From contig NZ_CP010849.1 in NCBI RefSeq assembly GCF_000931445.1, positions 7,316,001-7,380,000 of the forward strand: a DNA stretch of 64,000 nt. Direction: 5' to 3'. Position 1 is the first letter of the stretch; every line of letters begins with the position of its first letter. The DNA is from Streptomyces cyaneogriseus subsp. noncyanogenus. Lineage in GTDB: Bacteria > Actinomycetota > Actinomycetes > Streptomycetales > Streptomycetaceae. The notes under the pieces were generated by a model. That model was not told where the DNA came from. It ran no database searches and saw only the letters and a list, made by a program, of their open reading frames with translations. The position numbers and the translations under genes are program-made. Positions 37,717 through 44,392 of the stretch are shown here, piece by piece.

Positions 37717-38730
37717 ATGAGCGCGCCGGAACCCGCGACCCGCATACGCCTGGCACTGGACAAGTGGGTCGAACGCCGGGCCCTCCTCGGGGCCCAGGCC
37801 CTGTACCGGCAGGGCGACGAGATCTGTCACATCGCCGTGGGAGAAGCGGCTCCGGGGGTCCGGGCCACTTCCGGCATCGCCGGGCGGCTCTACTGCGCCA
37901 ACAAGCCCGTACTGGCCGTCCTCGCGGGCGTTGCGGAGCAAGAAGGTCTCCTCGGCCTGCGCGACCCCCTGGCCCGCTTCTTCGACGAGGGGGCCCCGGC
38001 CATGGCCGCGGTGACCGTCGCCGACCTGCTCGGACACACCGTCAGGCTTCCCCCCGCCCTGCACACCCGCAGTCCCTCCCTGGGCGAGCGGGCCCGTCTG
38101 ATCGTCGGTTCCGCCACGCCCCGGCCAGGGGGCGCTCACTACAACGCGCAGACCACCTCGGCGGTGCTGGGCGCGATCCTCGAGCGGGTGTACTCGCTGC
38201 CCCTGGCGGACCTCGTCGCCCACCGGGTCGCCGGACCCCTCGGCCTGCGCGACCTGGCCCTGCTGCCGCGCCCGGACCGGCGGTACGGTCCGCTGCACCG
38301 CCGGGGCGGAGACATGAACTTCGTCCCCGTCGAGGACGAGGCACGCGGTCTGCACGCGGCCAACCCCGGTCAGGCGGGCGTGTCGACCGCCGCCGACATG
38401 GGCCTGCTGTACGCGGACCTCCTGAGCTCCCTCGAAGGCGGGGGCCGCCTGCTGGCGCCGGAGACGGCCGCGCGCTTGCTGCGGACCGGCCGGCAGGTAC
38501 AGCTGTACGACCTCGGGGCGCGCGACTGGGGCCTCGGCTTCCAGCGCGACCTGGCACGGGACATCCTGGGAGCCGGGTGGGGCCCCGACACGTTCGGGCA
38601 CCTGGGCACCGCACCGCGGCGCACCGTCGTCCTGCACGCGGCCGACCCGGCCGCCGGCCGCGTCCTGACGCTCAGATTCTTCAGCCCCGTCGACGACCGC
38701 GGCGTCCACCGGCTCACGGCGCTCGTCTGA
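37717..38730 (+). CDS. Beta-lactamase-fold serine hydrolase homologue with Cys at the nucleophile position
   Basis: A protein of 337 residues from ATG 37717. The layout is that of class C beta-lactamase/esterase relatives: an active-site helix (LYCANKPVLAVLAGVAEQ), then LLGLRDPLARFF, an HTVRLP segment, HYNAQTTSAVLGAILERV, and FGHLGT near the C-terminus as the HxG motif. The family SxxK reads C60-A-N-K63 here, so the usual nucleophile Ser is Cys. Esterase or amidase activity is therefore doubtful or altered. No signal peptide is seen, so it is likely cytoplasmic, unlike a resistance enzyme. It stands alone between gudD and a convergent gene. Confidence 0.78.
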   Translation: MSAPEPATRIRLALDKWVERRALLGAQALYRQGDEICHIAVGEAAPGVRATSGIAGRLYCANKPVLAVLAGVAEQEGLLGLRDPLARFFDEGAPAMAAVTVADLLGHTVRLPPALHTRSPSLGERARLIVGSATPRPGGAHYNAQTTSAVLGAILERVYSLPLADLVAHRVAGPLGLRDLALLPRPDRRYGPLHRRGGDMNFVPVEDEARGLHAANPGQAGVSTAADMGLLYADLLSSLEGGGRLLAPETAARLLRTGRQVQLYDLGARDWGLGFQRDLARDILGAGWGPDTFGHLGTAPRRTVVLHAADPAAGRVLTLRFFSPVDDRGVHRLTALV

Positions 38731-38790
38731 CCGCGGCCCCCGGGACCTCGCGCGCCGCCGCCCGTCGCCCCGGCGTGACGGGGGGCAGCA

Positions 38791-38813
38791 GCGGGCGGGC
38801 GGCGCCCGCCCGC
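38791..38813. terminator. Bidirectional terminator hairpin between convergent genes
   Basis: Arms of 11 bases (38791-38801 with 38803-38813) form a GC-only palindrome in the 144-base gap between the convergent genes ending at 38730 and 38875. It can serve both strands. Confidence 0.6.
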
Positions 38814-38874
38814 GCTCACGGGAGACATGGTGGCGCTCCCGCCACCGCCGGCGGCGGACGGGACGGAGCCGCCG

Positions 38875-39540
38875 CTACCGGGCGCCGCTGTCGCGCAGGA
38901 CGGCGAACAGCCCCCGGGCCCGGGTGCCGTCCGGCAGGCTCCAGACCCCGCCGACATGGCCGGCCGCTCCCTCGGGAAGGACGGGACCGCTGTCCGGGGC
39001 GGGCCGCAGAACCCGGTTCAGGCGCAGGGTCCTGCCGTGGGCGAGGGGCATGTCCGTGCCCTCGTGGTCGTCGGCGGCGAGGGCGGTGAGGCCGGCCGGG
39101 GTGGCTCCGTCACCGGCGTAGGAGCGGGTGACCTCCCGGTCGGGGGTGTCGCTGGTGTTCTGGTCCTGGGCCTGGGCGCGGCCCTCGATCAGCGCGAGCA
39201 ACTGGGCGACCAGCACCGGGTCGTGGCAGCCGTCGTACGCCCAGCGCGGTCCCAGCACCCCGTGGTCCATGGTGCCGACGAGAGCGTGGTCCGCCCCGTC
39301 GAGCCGGGCCCCGCGATAGGTCAGCGGCACCAGATAAGAGGCCGGGCGGTCGCCCGAGGCGTCGGTGACCACCATGAACTCGATCCCCACCTCGCCCTCG
39401 GGATCGTCCAGCCGGAAGCCGCCGGCCTTGGTCAGCCGCGGTTCGCCCGTGCCGCCTCGGTACCACGGCCGGGTGGGGAGCCAGGAGGTGAGCAGTTCCA
39501 GCTTGGTCGGTTTGAGGACGGTCTGGTGGATGACGGCCAT
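38875..39540 (-). CDS. Maltokinase N-terminal cap-like domain protein
   Basis: A protein of 221 residues from ATG 39540 with AAGGAA upstream. It begins MAVIHQTVLKPTKLELL and contains LPTRPWYRGG, GGFRLDDPEGEVGIEFM and YLVPLTYRGARLDGA, a pattern found in actinobacterial proteins annotated as maltokinase cap-like or glucan-branching-associated. The cap domain forms the N-terminal lobe of Pep2/Mak maltokinases; here there is no kinase domain. The function of the stand-alone form is unknown to me. It is divergent from the RiPP peptide gene across a 420-base regulatory region and probably does not belong to that locus. Confidence 0.75.
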   Translation of the reverse strand: MAVIHQTVLKPTKLELLTSWLPTRPWYRGGTGEPRLTKAGGFRLDDPEGEVGIEFMVVTDASGDRPASYLVPLTYRGARLDGADHALVGTMDHGVLGPRWAYDGCHDPVLVAQLLALIEGRAQAQDQNTSDTPDREVTRSYAGDGATPAGLTALAADDHEGTDMPLAHGRTLRLNRVLRPAPDSGPVLPEGAAGHVGGVWSLPDGTRARGLFAVLRDSGAR

Positions 39541-39723
39541 ACCGGAAATTCCTTCCAGTGGGCGGAGGTTGGCCCTCCTACCCTCCCATCTCCGCGTCTC
39601 CGCCCGGGCGGGCGCCCCCTCGGTCGGGAACGGTAACGGCGTATTTCGGGGGATAATCGAAGCAATCCCACAGACCGCCCGTCCGCCCCTTCCCGTGTCC
39701 GTGTGGGTCGAGCTTTTCCCTTG

Positions 39724-39880
39724 TTCGACATTTCGAATTGTTCGAGATTTCGATTGTCTTGGAGTGTCCCGGACCGCTTCGAATTGGTTCAGCGGTTCCG
39801 AGGGCCGCCGAAAATAACAGCACACGTCGGCCCGGGCAAGGCGCCGATAGTTTTTTCGAAGGTTTTCGAAGCGCTTCGAA
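39724..39880. promoter_or_regulatory. TTCGAA cluster with a perfect LacI-type palindrome upstream of the peptide gene
   Basis: TTCGAA occurs at 39732, 39778, 39855, 39865 and 39875, with related TTCGA copies near 39724 and 39741. The last three are exactly 10 bases apart, one helical turn. The last two form a perfect 16-base palindrome (39865-39880, TTCGAAGC then GCTTCGAA) whose AAGCGCTT centre is typical of LacI-family operators. It ends 7 bases before the -35 box at 39888. The patch is strikingly AT-rich for this genome. The LacI-type gene at 53207 is the natural candidate to bind here. Confidence 0.65.
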
Positions 39881-39887
39881 TGAACTG

Positions 39888-39917
39888 TTGACTTTCTCGG
39901 TGCGGCGCTGGGATCTT
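39888..39917 (+). promoter_or_regulatory. Candidate promoter of the peptide gene
   Basis: TTGACT at 39888-39893 is a good -35. With 18 bases spacing the -10 would be GATCTT (39912-39917), a weak match. This would start RNA near 39924, leaving about 40 bases of leader that include AAGAAAGG before ATG 39964. Confidence 0.45.
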
Positions 39918-39963
39918 GTGGTGTCACCACTCGTACTGGCAACCAAGAAAGGTTGGCCTGGCA

Positions 39964-40209
39964 ATGATGCGTGAACGAGCAATGGTTCCGGCGTCCAGTG
40001 ACAATGGGCGTGCGCGGGCGATGGTCCCGGCGTCCAGCGACAACGGGCGCGCTCGGGCGATGGTGCCCGCCTCCAGCGACAACGGCCGTGCGCGGGCGAT
40101 GGTCCCCGCGTCCAGCGACAACGGCCGCGCTCGGGCGATGGTCCCGGCCTCCAGCGACAACGGGCGCGCACGGGCGATGGTCCCGGCGTCCAGCGACAAC
40201 GGGCGCTGA
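39964..40209 (+). CDS. Multicore RiPP precursor peptide, six identical cores
   Basis: An 81-residue peptide from ATG 39964 (AAGAAAGG about 11 bases upstream). After MMRER it is six copies of AMVPASSDNGR joined by the dipeptide AR, ending on the last core. Every core is preceded by Arg-X-Arg (RER or RAR). There is almost no leader, unlike most azole peptide precursors; an in-frame TTG at 39916 could add 16 residues, but no ribosome site supports it. All differences between repeats are synonymous, so selection acts on the peptide. Two adjacent Ser in each core are possible azoline/oxazole sites for the YcaO and SagB-type enzymes encoded downstream. Asp, Asn and Met are further targets for the oxygenase. 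M16 peptidases in the operon could release the cores. Confidence 0.85.
   Translation: MMRERAMVPASSDNGRARAMVPASSDNGRARAMVPASSDNGRARAMVPASSDNGRARAMVPASSDNGRARAMVPASSDNGR
39979..40206 (+). repeat. Six 39-bp tandem repeats coding the RiPP cores
   Basis: Units start at 39979, 40018, 40057, 40096, 40135 and 40174; the last is cut to 33 bases by the stop. Each encodes A-M-V-P-A-S-S-D-N-G-R(-A-R). Third-position changes (for example Pro CCG/CCC, Ala GCG/GCC, Arg CGT/CGC) distinguish the copies, so this is not an assembly stutter. Confidence 0.95.
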
Positions 40210-40248
40210 CCATCCGACGAGAATCGCGGAGAAACGCCAGTGATCCAG

Positions 40249-40264
40249 ACCGCCGGCCGGCGGT
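40249..40264 (+). terminator. Hairpin between peptide gene and enzyme operon, possible attenuator
   Basis: ACCGCCGG followed directly by CCGGCGGT: a 16-base perfect palindrome, extendable by CAG/CTG with one bulge, 40 bases after the peptide stop. There is no T-run. Such a partial terminator would let the peptide be made in excess of the enzymes. Confidence 0.5.
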
Positions 40265-40279
40265 TCTGAGTATTCCTGG

Positions 40280-40438
40280 ATGAAGACGCGGTTCGCTCGG
40301 CGCGACCTGGCGGAGTACGCCACGTACGGCTTCGGCGCCGGGATTCCCAGCGCCGGAGTTGTGCGTCGCCACGCTCCACGAAGCATTCGCCGCGATGCCG
40401 TCGTCATCTCCGACGGAAAGTCGACGCTCCTGCGGTAA
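40280..40438 (+). CDS. Possible 52-residue small protein in the RiPP locus
   Basis: ATG 40280 opens 52 codons to TAA 40438, starting MKTRFARRDLAEYATYGFG. The first 27 codons have Streptomyces-like third positions (mostly G/C); the second half is less biased. There is no clear ribosome site. It could be a second small peptide, a fragment, or chance. The adjoining MmgE/PrpD-like gene starts 25 bases later. Confidence 0.3.
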   Translation: MKTRFARRDLAEYATYGFGAGIPSAGVVRRHAPRSIRRDAVVISDGKSTLLR

Positions 40439-40463
40439 TGGCACCACCGATCGCGAGGACACT

Positions 40464-41819
40464 GTGCCGCTCGATGGTAAGAATTTCGGTGAGGCGCTCA
40501 ACGAGTGGATCGACGGAGCGCCGCAGACCGGCGACGTCCCCGGCGCACTCGTCGAGGACTCGGCAGCCGCCTCCGCGGATTTCCTGCTCTGCGCGCTGAT
40601 CAGCCGGATGCTGCCGGACGGGGAGAGCCGGCGACCAGCCGCTGCGCCCGCTCCCCGCGCTCTGGCGGATTCCCCGATCTGGTGGACGGGACGGAGCGCC
40701 GCCCTGGAGCACGCGGCCCCGGCCAACCTGCTCGCCGGCATCGCCGCCGATTTCGACTCGGTGCACTATGCGGCGGGCGGGCATCTGGCCGCTTTCCTGA
40801 CCCCCGTATTGTTCGCCCGGCCCGACACCCCGCTGGACAGTGCGCTGCGTATGCAGGCACTCGCCACGGAATTCGGGGTGCGCGTGGGCCAGGCGGTGAA
40901 AGACCCCGTTCGCGCCAACGGCTTCCACGTCACCCCCGTCGTCGGGGGACTGGGCGTCGTCTACGCGCTGGCCCGGTCCCACGGCTTTTCCGCGCAGCGG
41001 ATCCGGTGGTGCCTGCGCCTCTTCCTCTCCACCTACCGGTCGGACTACCGACTGCTGGGCAGCGACGGGCGCCTGTACCAGATGAGCCAGGCCGTCGGAC
41101 AAGCGCTCGCGGCGGTCAGGGAGGGCGGTGCGCACACGAGGACCGACGAGCGGGCCGCGTACGAGTGGTGGCGGCCCTTCACCGCCATGGGAGTACCGCC
41201 GGACACCCCGGCGAGGCCGTCCGGACCGTGGATGTCCCAGGCCGCCCGCACCTCGCTGAAGGCCATGCCCTGCTGCGCCTATTTCTTCGAGACCCTGGCG
41301 GCCGTCGCGGATCTGCGCCGGACGGTGCCCGGCCGCGGCCTGCTGCGGCTGCACCTCCAGGTGCCGCGGTACGTCCTCGCCGCACACCGCGTCTCCGGCA
41401 CGACGGCCTGGCTGGAGCCGTTCGACCTGATCCACAACGCCGCCGTCTGCTGGGCGCTGGGCCGGGATTCCTGGACCCCCCTGGCCGAACTCCCGACCGA
41501 GGCGGTGCGCCGCACCGCCGCGCTGATCACACTGCACGAGGCAGCCGACGACGCGCCGGTGAGGGCGACGGCGGTGCTGGACGACGGCGCCACCGTCGAG
41601 AACTCCGGCACCGACCGGCGCCGGGACGGCGGCGGAGACCCCTACCGGGCACTTCGGCGGAAGGCCGAGATCGTGAGCGGACATCTCGACCGGGAAGGGC
41701 CCCGGCCCGACGACGCCGCCGACCCGCGGCTGCTGCTGCGCCGGCTCCTGGACATGTGCGGCGAGGACTGCCGCGTGGAGACGGCCGGCCCGCCCACCAC
41801 CGAGGGAGCGCTCCGATGA
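40464..41819 (+). CDS. MmgE/PrpD-family protein of the RiPP operon
   Basis: A protein of 451 residues from GTG 40464, preceded by GAGG with 5 bases spacing; earlier in-frame starts lack ribosome sites and homology. It resembles the all-helical domain of MmgE/PrpD (2-methylcitrate dehydratase, cis-aconitate decarboxylase and epimerase relatives): an N-terminal helix (FGEALNEWIDGAP), the segment HYAAGGHLAAFLTPVLFA, the segment EFGVRVGQAVKDPVRANGFHVTPVVGGLG, and a smaller C-terminal domain. Family members remove or add protons next to carboxylates. On a peptide it could act as dehydratase or epimerase, for example on Asp, Ser or Asn; this is inference. Its place directly after the precursor and its coupling (ATGA) to the next gene argue for an essential step. 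I know of no characterised RiPP enzyme of this family. Confidence 0.75.
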   Translation: MPLDGKNFGEALNEWIDGAPQTGDVPGALVEDSAAASADFLLCALISRMLPDGESRRPAAAPAPRALADSPIWWTGRSAALEHAAPANLLAGIAADFDSVHYAAGGHLAAFLTPVLFARPDTPLDSALRMQALATEFGVRVGQAVKDPVRANGFHVTPVVGGLGVVYALARSHGFSAQRIRWCLRLFLSTYRSDYRLLGSDGRLYQMSQAVGQALAAVREGGAHTRTDERAAYEWWRPFTAMGVPPDTPARPSGPWMSQAARTSLKAMPCCAYFFETLAAVADLRRTVPGRGLLRLHLQVPRYVLAAHRVSGTTAWLEPFDLIHNAAVCWALGRDSWTPLAELPTEAVRRTAALITLHEAADDAPVRATAVLDDGATVENSGTDRRRDGGGDPYRALRRKAEIVSGHLDREGPRPDDAADPRLLLRRLLDMCGEDCRVETAGPPTTEGALR

Positions 41820-42409
41820 CATTCCCACCCGTCGACGTGTCCGGCGTCCGCGTCCTGCCCGCCGCCTCCTTCCCGTCGATCCGCGCCGAGCTGGGATCAC
41901 TCCTGGCCGGGGACGCGGACGGCACCCCTCCGTATCACGGCGACACCCCGGCCGAGAACGTCCTGAGCGTGGACGTCGTCGGCATCGACGGCATCGACGA
42001 CCTCCTCCCGCGCGCCCTGGACCGGACCCGACGGGGCGGCCTTCACCTCCCCGTCGTCGTGCACGAGCGCCACACCTCCGTCGGGCCGCTGACGACCCCG
42101 GGCTACGCCGCCTGTGTCCAGTGCGCCGGGTACCGGGGCCTGTTCGACCCGGTGCTGCCCCGTGACGGTGCGGTCGGGCCCGGCGAACCGGACGACGTGC
42201 CCCCGCTCACGGCCAAGCTCGTCGCCGTGACGGCCGCCCGGGAGATCGAGAGGATCACACGGCGCGCCGGCACCTTGCCCCTGACGCTCGGCGGCATGGT
42301 CCGCGTCGACCACACCACGGGCACCGTGGGCATCGAGAACGTCAGCCAGATCGACGGCTGCGAGATGTGCGCGTCGCTCATCGAGTGCGTCCTGCAAGGG
42401 GTCCTGTGA
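41816..42409 (+). CDS. Short Cys-rich E1-like partner protein of the YcaO enzyme
   Basis: A protein of 197 residues from ATG 41816, overlapping the previous gene by ATGA. It resembles the C-terminal part of the E1/Ocin-ThiF-like partner proteins of azoline cyclodehydratases: VGPLTTPGYAACVQCAGYRG, then a helical stretch, then GCEMCASLIECVLQ. Two CxxC pairs (Cys100/103 and Cys182/185) probably bind structural zinc. It is much shorter than usual (about 300-400 residues), and neither the ATP-site of ThiF nor a clear peptide-recognition (RRE) domain is visible. It probably helps recruit the peptide to YcaO. The assignment rests on the CxxC layout and on overlap with the YcaO gene (TGATG). Confidence 0.7.
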   Translation: MTFPPVDVSGVRVLPAASFPSIRAELGSLLAGDADGTPPYHGDTPAENVLSVDVVGIDGIDDLLPRALDRTRRGGLHLPVVVHERHTSVGPLTTPGYAACVQCAGYRGLFDPVLPRDGAVGPGEPDDVPPLTAKLVAVTAAREIERITRRAGTLPLTLGGMVRVDHTTGTVGIENVSQIDGCEMCASLIECVLQGVL

Positions 42410-43605
42410 TGAGCGGCGCACCCGCGACCGTGGCTGAGGCGGTACGGCGACTGGAAGAACTGCTCCTGGACCGGACGGGCCAGATCTCCACGCTCCAGCC
42501 GCTCGACGACTTCTACAACGACGAGCCGCGGGGCCAGGGCTGGGTCGCGCAGGTGCCGCCCAACGCGCACCTGCCGCTGGGCTCGGCCCACAACCCACGC
42601 GCCACCGGCGGCCGGGGGCGAGGCGAGCTGGCACGCCTGAAAGCGCTGATGGAGGCGGCCGAACGCATCTGCCTGAGCACCGTCCCGGCCGGCACCTTCC
42701 GGTACGGACCCGCTTCGGCGGTCGAGGGGGCCATCGCGGCCGACGCGTTCCCCGAGCCCTGGCGCGACTTGCCGGTGTGGCAGATGCCGCTCCACTGGTG
42801 CGGCGCCACCAGCATCCGGTCCCCGTCCGCGGAGCCCGTCCTGGTCCCGGCGCAACTGGTCTACTGCCCGTACCGCGAACCCGACGAACGAGCGATGCTG
42901 TGGGACCCGAGCAGCAACGGAACGGCCGCCGGGTTCTCGCTCGACGGCGCGGTGACGCGGGCGACGCGGGAGGCGTTCGAGCGGCACGCCCTCATGCTCT
43001 CCCACTACCTGGGGCTCGGCGGCCGGGAGGTCGACTGGCTCGACCTGGCGCTGGAGCCCGGCGCCCTGTCCATGGGGATGGAGGCACGGGCACTGGGACT
43101 GCGGATACGTGTCGCCTGCCTGGTCCGGACGCCCTTCCCGGTGGCCGTCTGCTGTGCGACCGACCCGTCCGGGAGGTTCCCGGCGCTCACCACCGGCAGC
43201 GCGTGCGGCGTGTCGCTGGAACAGGCCGTGAGCGGTGCCATGAGCGAGGCGCTGTACGCCCGCAGGCAGGCGCGGGACTTCCTGGCCCACGTTCCGGCGG
43301 TGGCCGCGGCCGAGCTGGAGACGATCAAGGACCGCGTCGTCTACTGGGGCCGGCCGGAAGCGGCGGAGAAGCTCGACTACCTGTTCGGGGACTCCATGCC
43401 GCTCGAAGGCGAACACACGGACGGCTGCCTCGACGAGGGCTACCGGGTGGACATCACGACACCGCTGTTCGCCGCGGCCGGGATCACGGTCGTCAAGGTC
43501 GTCCACCCGCGCCTGCAACCCCTGTTCTTCACCGAGAGCAAGAAGCGGATCCTGGGAATTTCCGACCGGGGGGCGACCTCATCCGAGCCCCACCCCTACG
43601 CCTGA
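42409..43605 (+). CDS. YcaO-domain azoline cyclodehydratase
   Basis: A protein of 398 residues from ATG 42409. The YcaO fold shows in KALMEAAERICLS (ATP/Mg Glu82, Glu85 and Arg86), SNGTAAGFSLDGAVTRATREAFERHAL (second ATP motif) and TGSACGVSLEQAVSGAMSEALYAR. The C-terminus ends in a short Pro-containing tail (SSEPHPYA), a reduced form of the PxPxP ending of azoline-forming YcaOs. Such enzymes phosphorylate the amide and cyclise Ser, Thr or Cys onto the backbone. The core peptide has two Ser and no Cys or Thr, so oxazolines are expected. It is 12 bases before the SagB-type gene, which would oxidise them to oxazoles. Confidence 0.92.
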   Translation: MSGAPATVAEAVRRLEELLLDRTGQISTLQPLDDFYNDEPRGQGWVAQVPPNAHLPLGSAHNPRATGGRGRGELARLKALMEAAERICLSTVPAGTFRYGPASAVEGAIAADAFPEPWRDLPVWQMPLHWCGATSIRSPSAEPVLVPAQLVYCPYREPDERAMLWDPSSNGTAAGFSLDGAVTRATREAFERHALMLSHYLGLGGREVDWLDLALEPGALSMGMEARALGLRIRVACLVRTPFPVAVCCATDPSGRFPALTTGSACGVSLEQAVSGAMSEALYARRQARDFLAHVPAVAAAELETIKDRVVYWGRPEAAEKLDYLFGDSMPLEGEHTDGCLDEGYRVDITTPLFAAAGITVVKVVHPRLQPLFFTESKKRILGISDRGATSSEPHPYA

Positions 43606-43617
43606 CGGGACGCACAC

Positions 43618-44391
43618 ATGAGGGCGGACAAGGGAGCGGCCACGTCGGCGCTCGACTTCCACCGGACGACCTACGCCGACGCGGCGATGCTCTCCGACTG
43701 GGCGGCGCTTCCCGTCGACGAGTGGCCCGAGGAGTGGTTCACCTACAACGAGAAAGCCTTTCCCCGCCTGGTGAGCACACCACTGCCGGACCCCGGGGCT
43801 CCGCCGGCCGGCCCCGGGCACACGTGGCTGGCCCGCCGGGCCAGCAGCCGCACCGCGCTGGACCGGATGTCCCTCGCCACGCTCTCCCAGATCCTCTGGT
43901 ACACCACGCACACGGAGCCGCCCGGACGGCACACGCCCGGCCACTGGCACCGGCCCTACCCCTCCGCCGGGGGGCGCCTCGGATGCGAGTTCTACGTCAT
44001 CGCGCAGAACGTCACCGGCCTCTCGCCCGGTGTCCACAGCTACGGTGTGGCCCGCCACGAGCTGACCCGGCTGCGCTCCCGTGCCACCGAACGCGTCCTC
44101 CGCTTCGTCTTCGGTGACGGCTGGATGGCGCAGACCTGCGCTCTGCTGGTCATCACCCTTTCCGTGGACCGGCTCGAGACCAAGTACGGCCACCGCGGAT
44201 ACCGCTACGGCCTGATCGAATCCGGGGCCGCCGCGCAGACGGCCTGCCTGGTCGCGGGCGCCGCCTCGGTCGGAACCTGCGTCCTCGGCGGCTTCGCGGA
44301 CGTTCCGCTCGGCCAGCTCCTGCTGTGCACACCGGATGCCGAAGTACCCGTCTCCACCGTCGCCTTCAGCCGGCTCGAGGAGGATCACTGA
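43618..44391 (+). CDS. SagB-type FMN azoline dehydrogenase
   Basis: A protein of 257 residues from ATG 43618. Nitroreductase-fold, SagB subgroup: RRASSRTALDRMSLATLSQILW, HRPYPSAGGRLGCEFYVIA (FMN loop), YRYGLIESGAAAQTACLVAGA and TCVLGGFADVPLGQLL. It uses FMN to oxidise azolines to azoles. In Streptomyces RiPP loci this family pairs with YcaO, as here. The length is within the compact range of stand-alone SagB homologues. Ser-Ser in each core could become a bis-oxazole or one oxazole. Confidence 0.92.
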   Translation: MRADKGAATSALDFHRTTYADAAMLSDWAALPVDEWPEEWFTYNEKAFPRLVSTPLPDPGAPPAGPGHTWLARRASSRTALDRMSLATLSQILWYTTHTEPPGRHTPGHWHRPYPSAGGRLGCEFYVIAQNVTGLSPGVHSYGVARHELTRLRSRATERVLRFVFGDGWMAQTCALLVITLSVDRLETKYGHRGYRYGLIESGAAAQTACLVAGAASVGTCVLGGFADVPLGQLLLCTPDAEVPVSTVAFSRLEEDH

Positions 44392-44392
44392 G

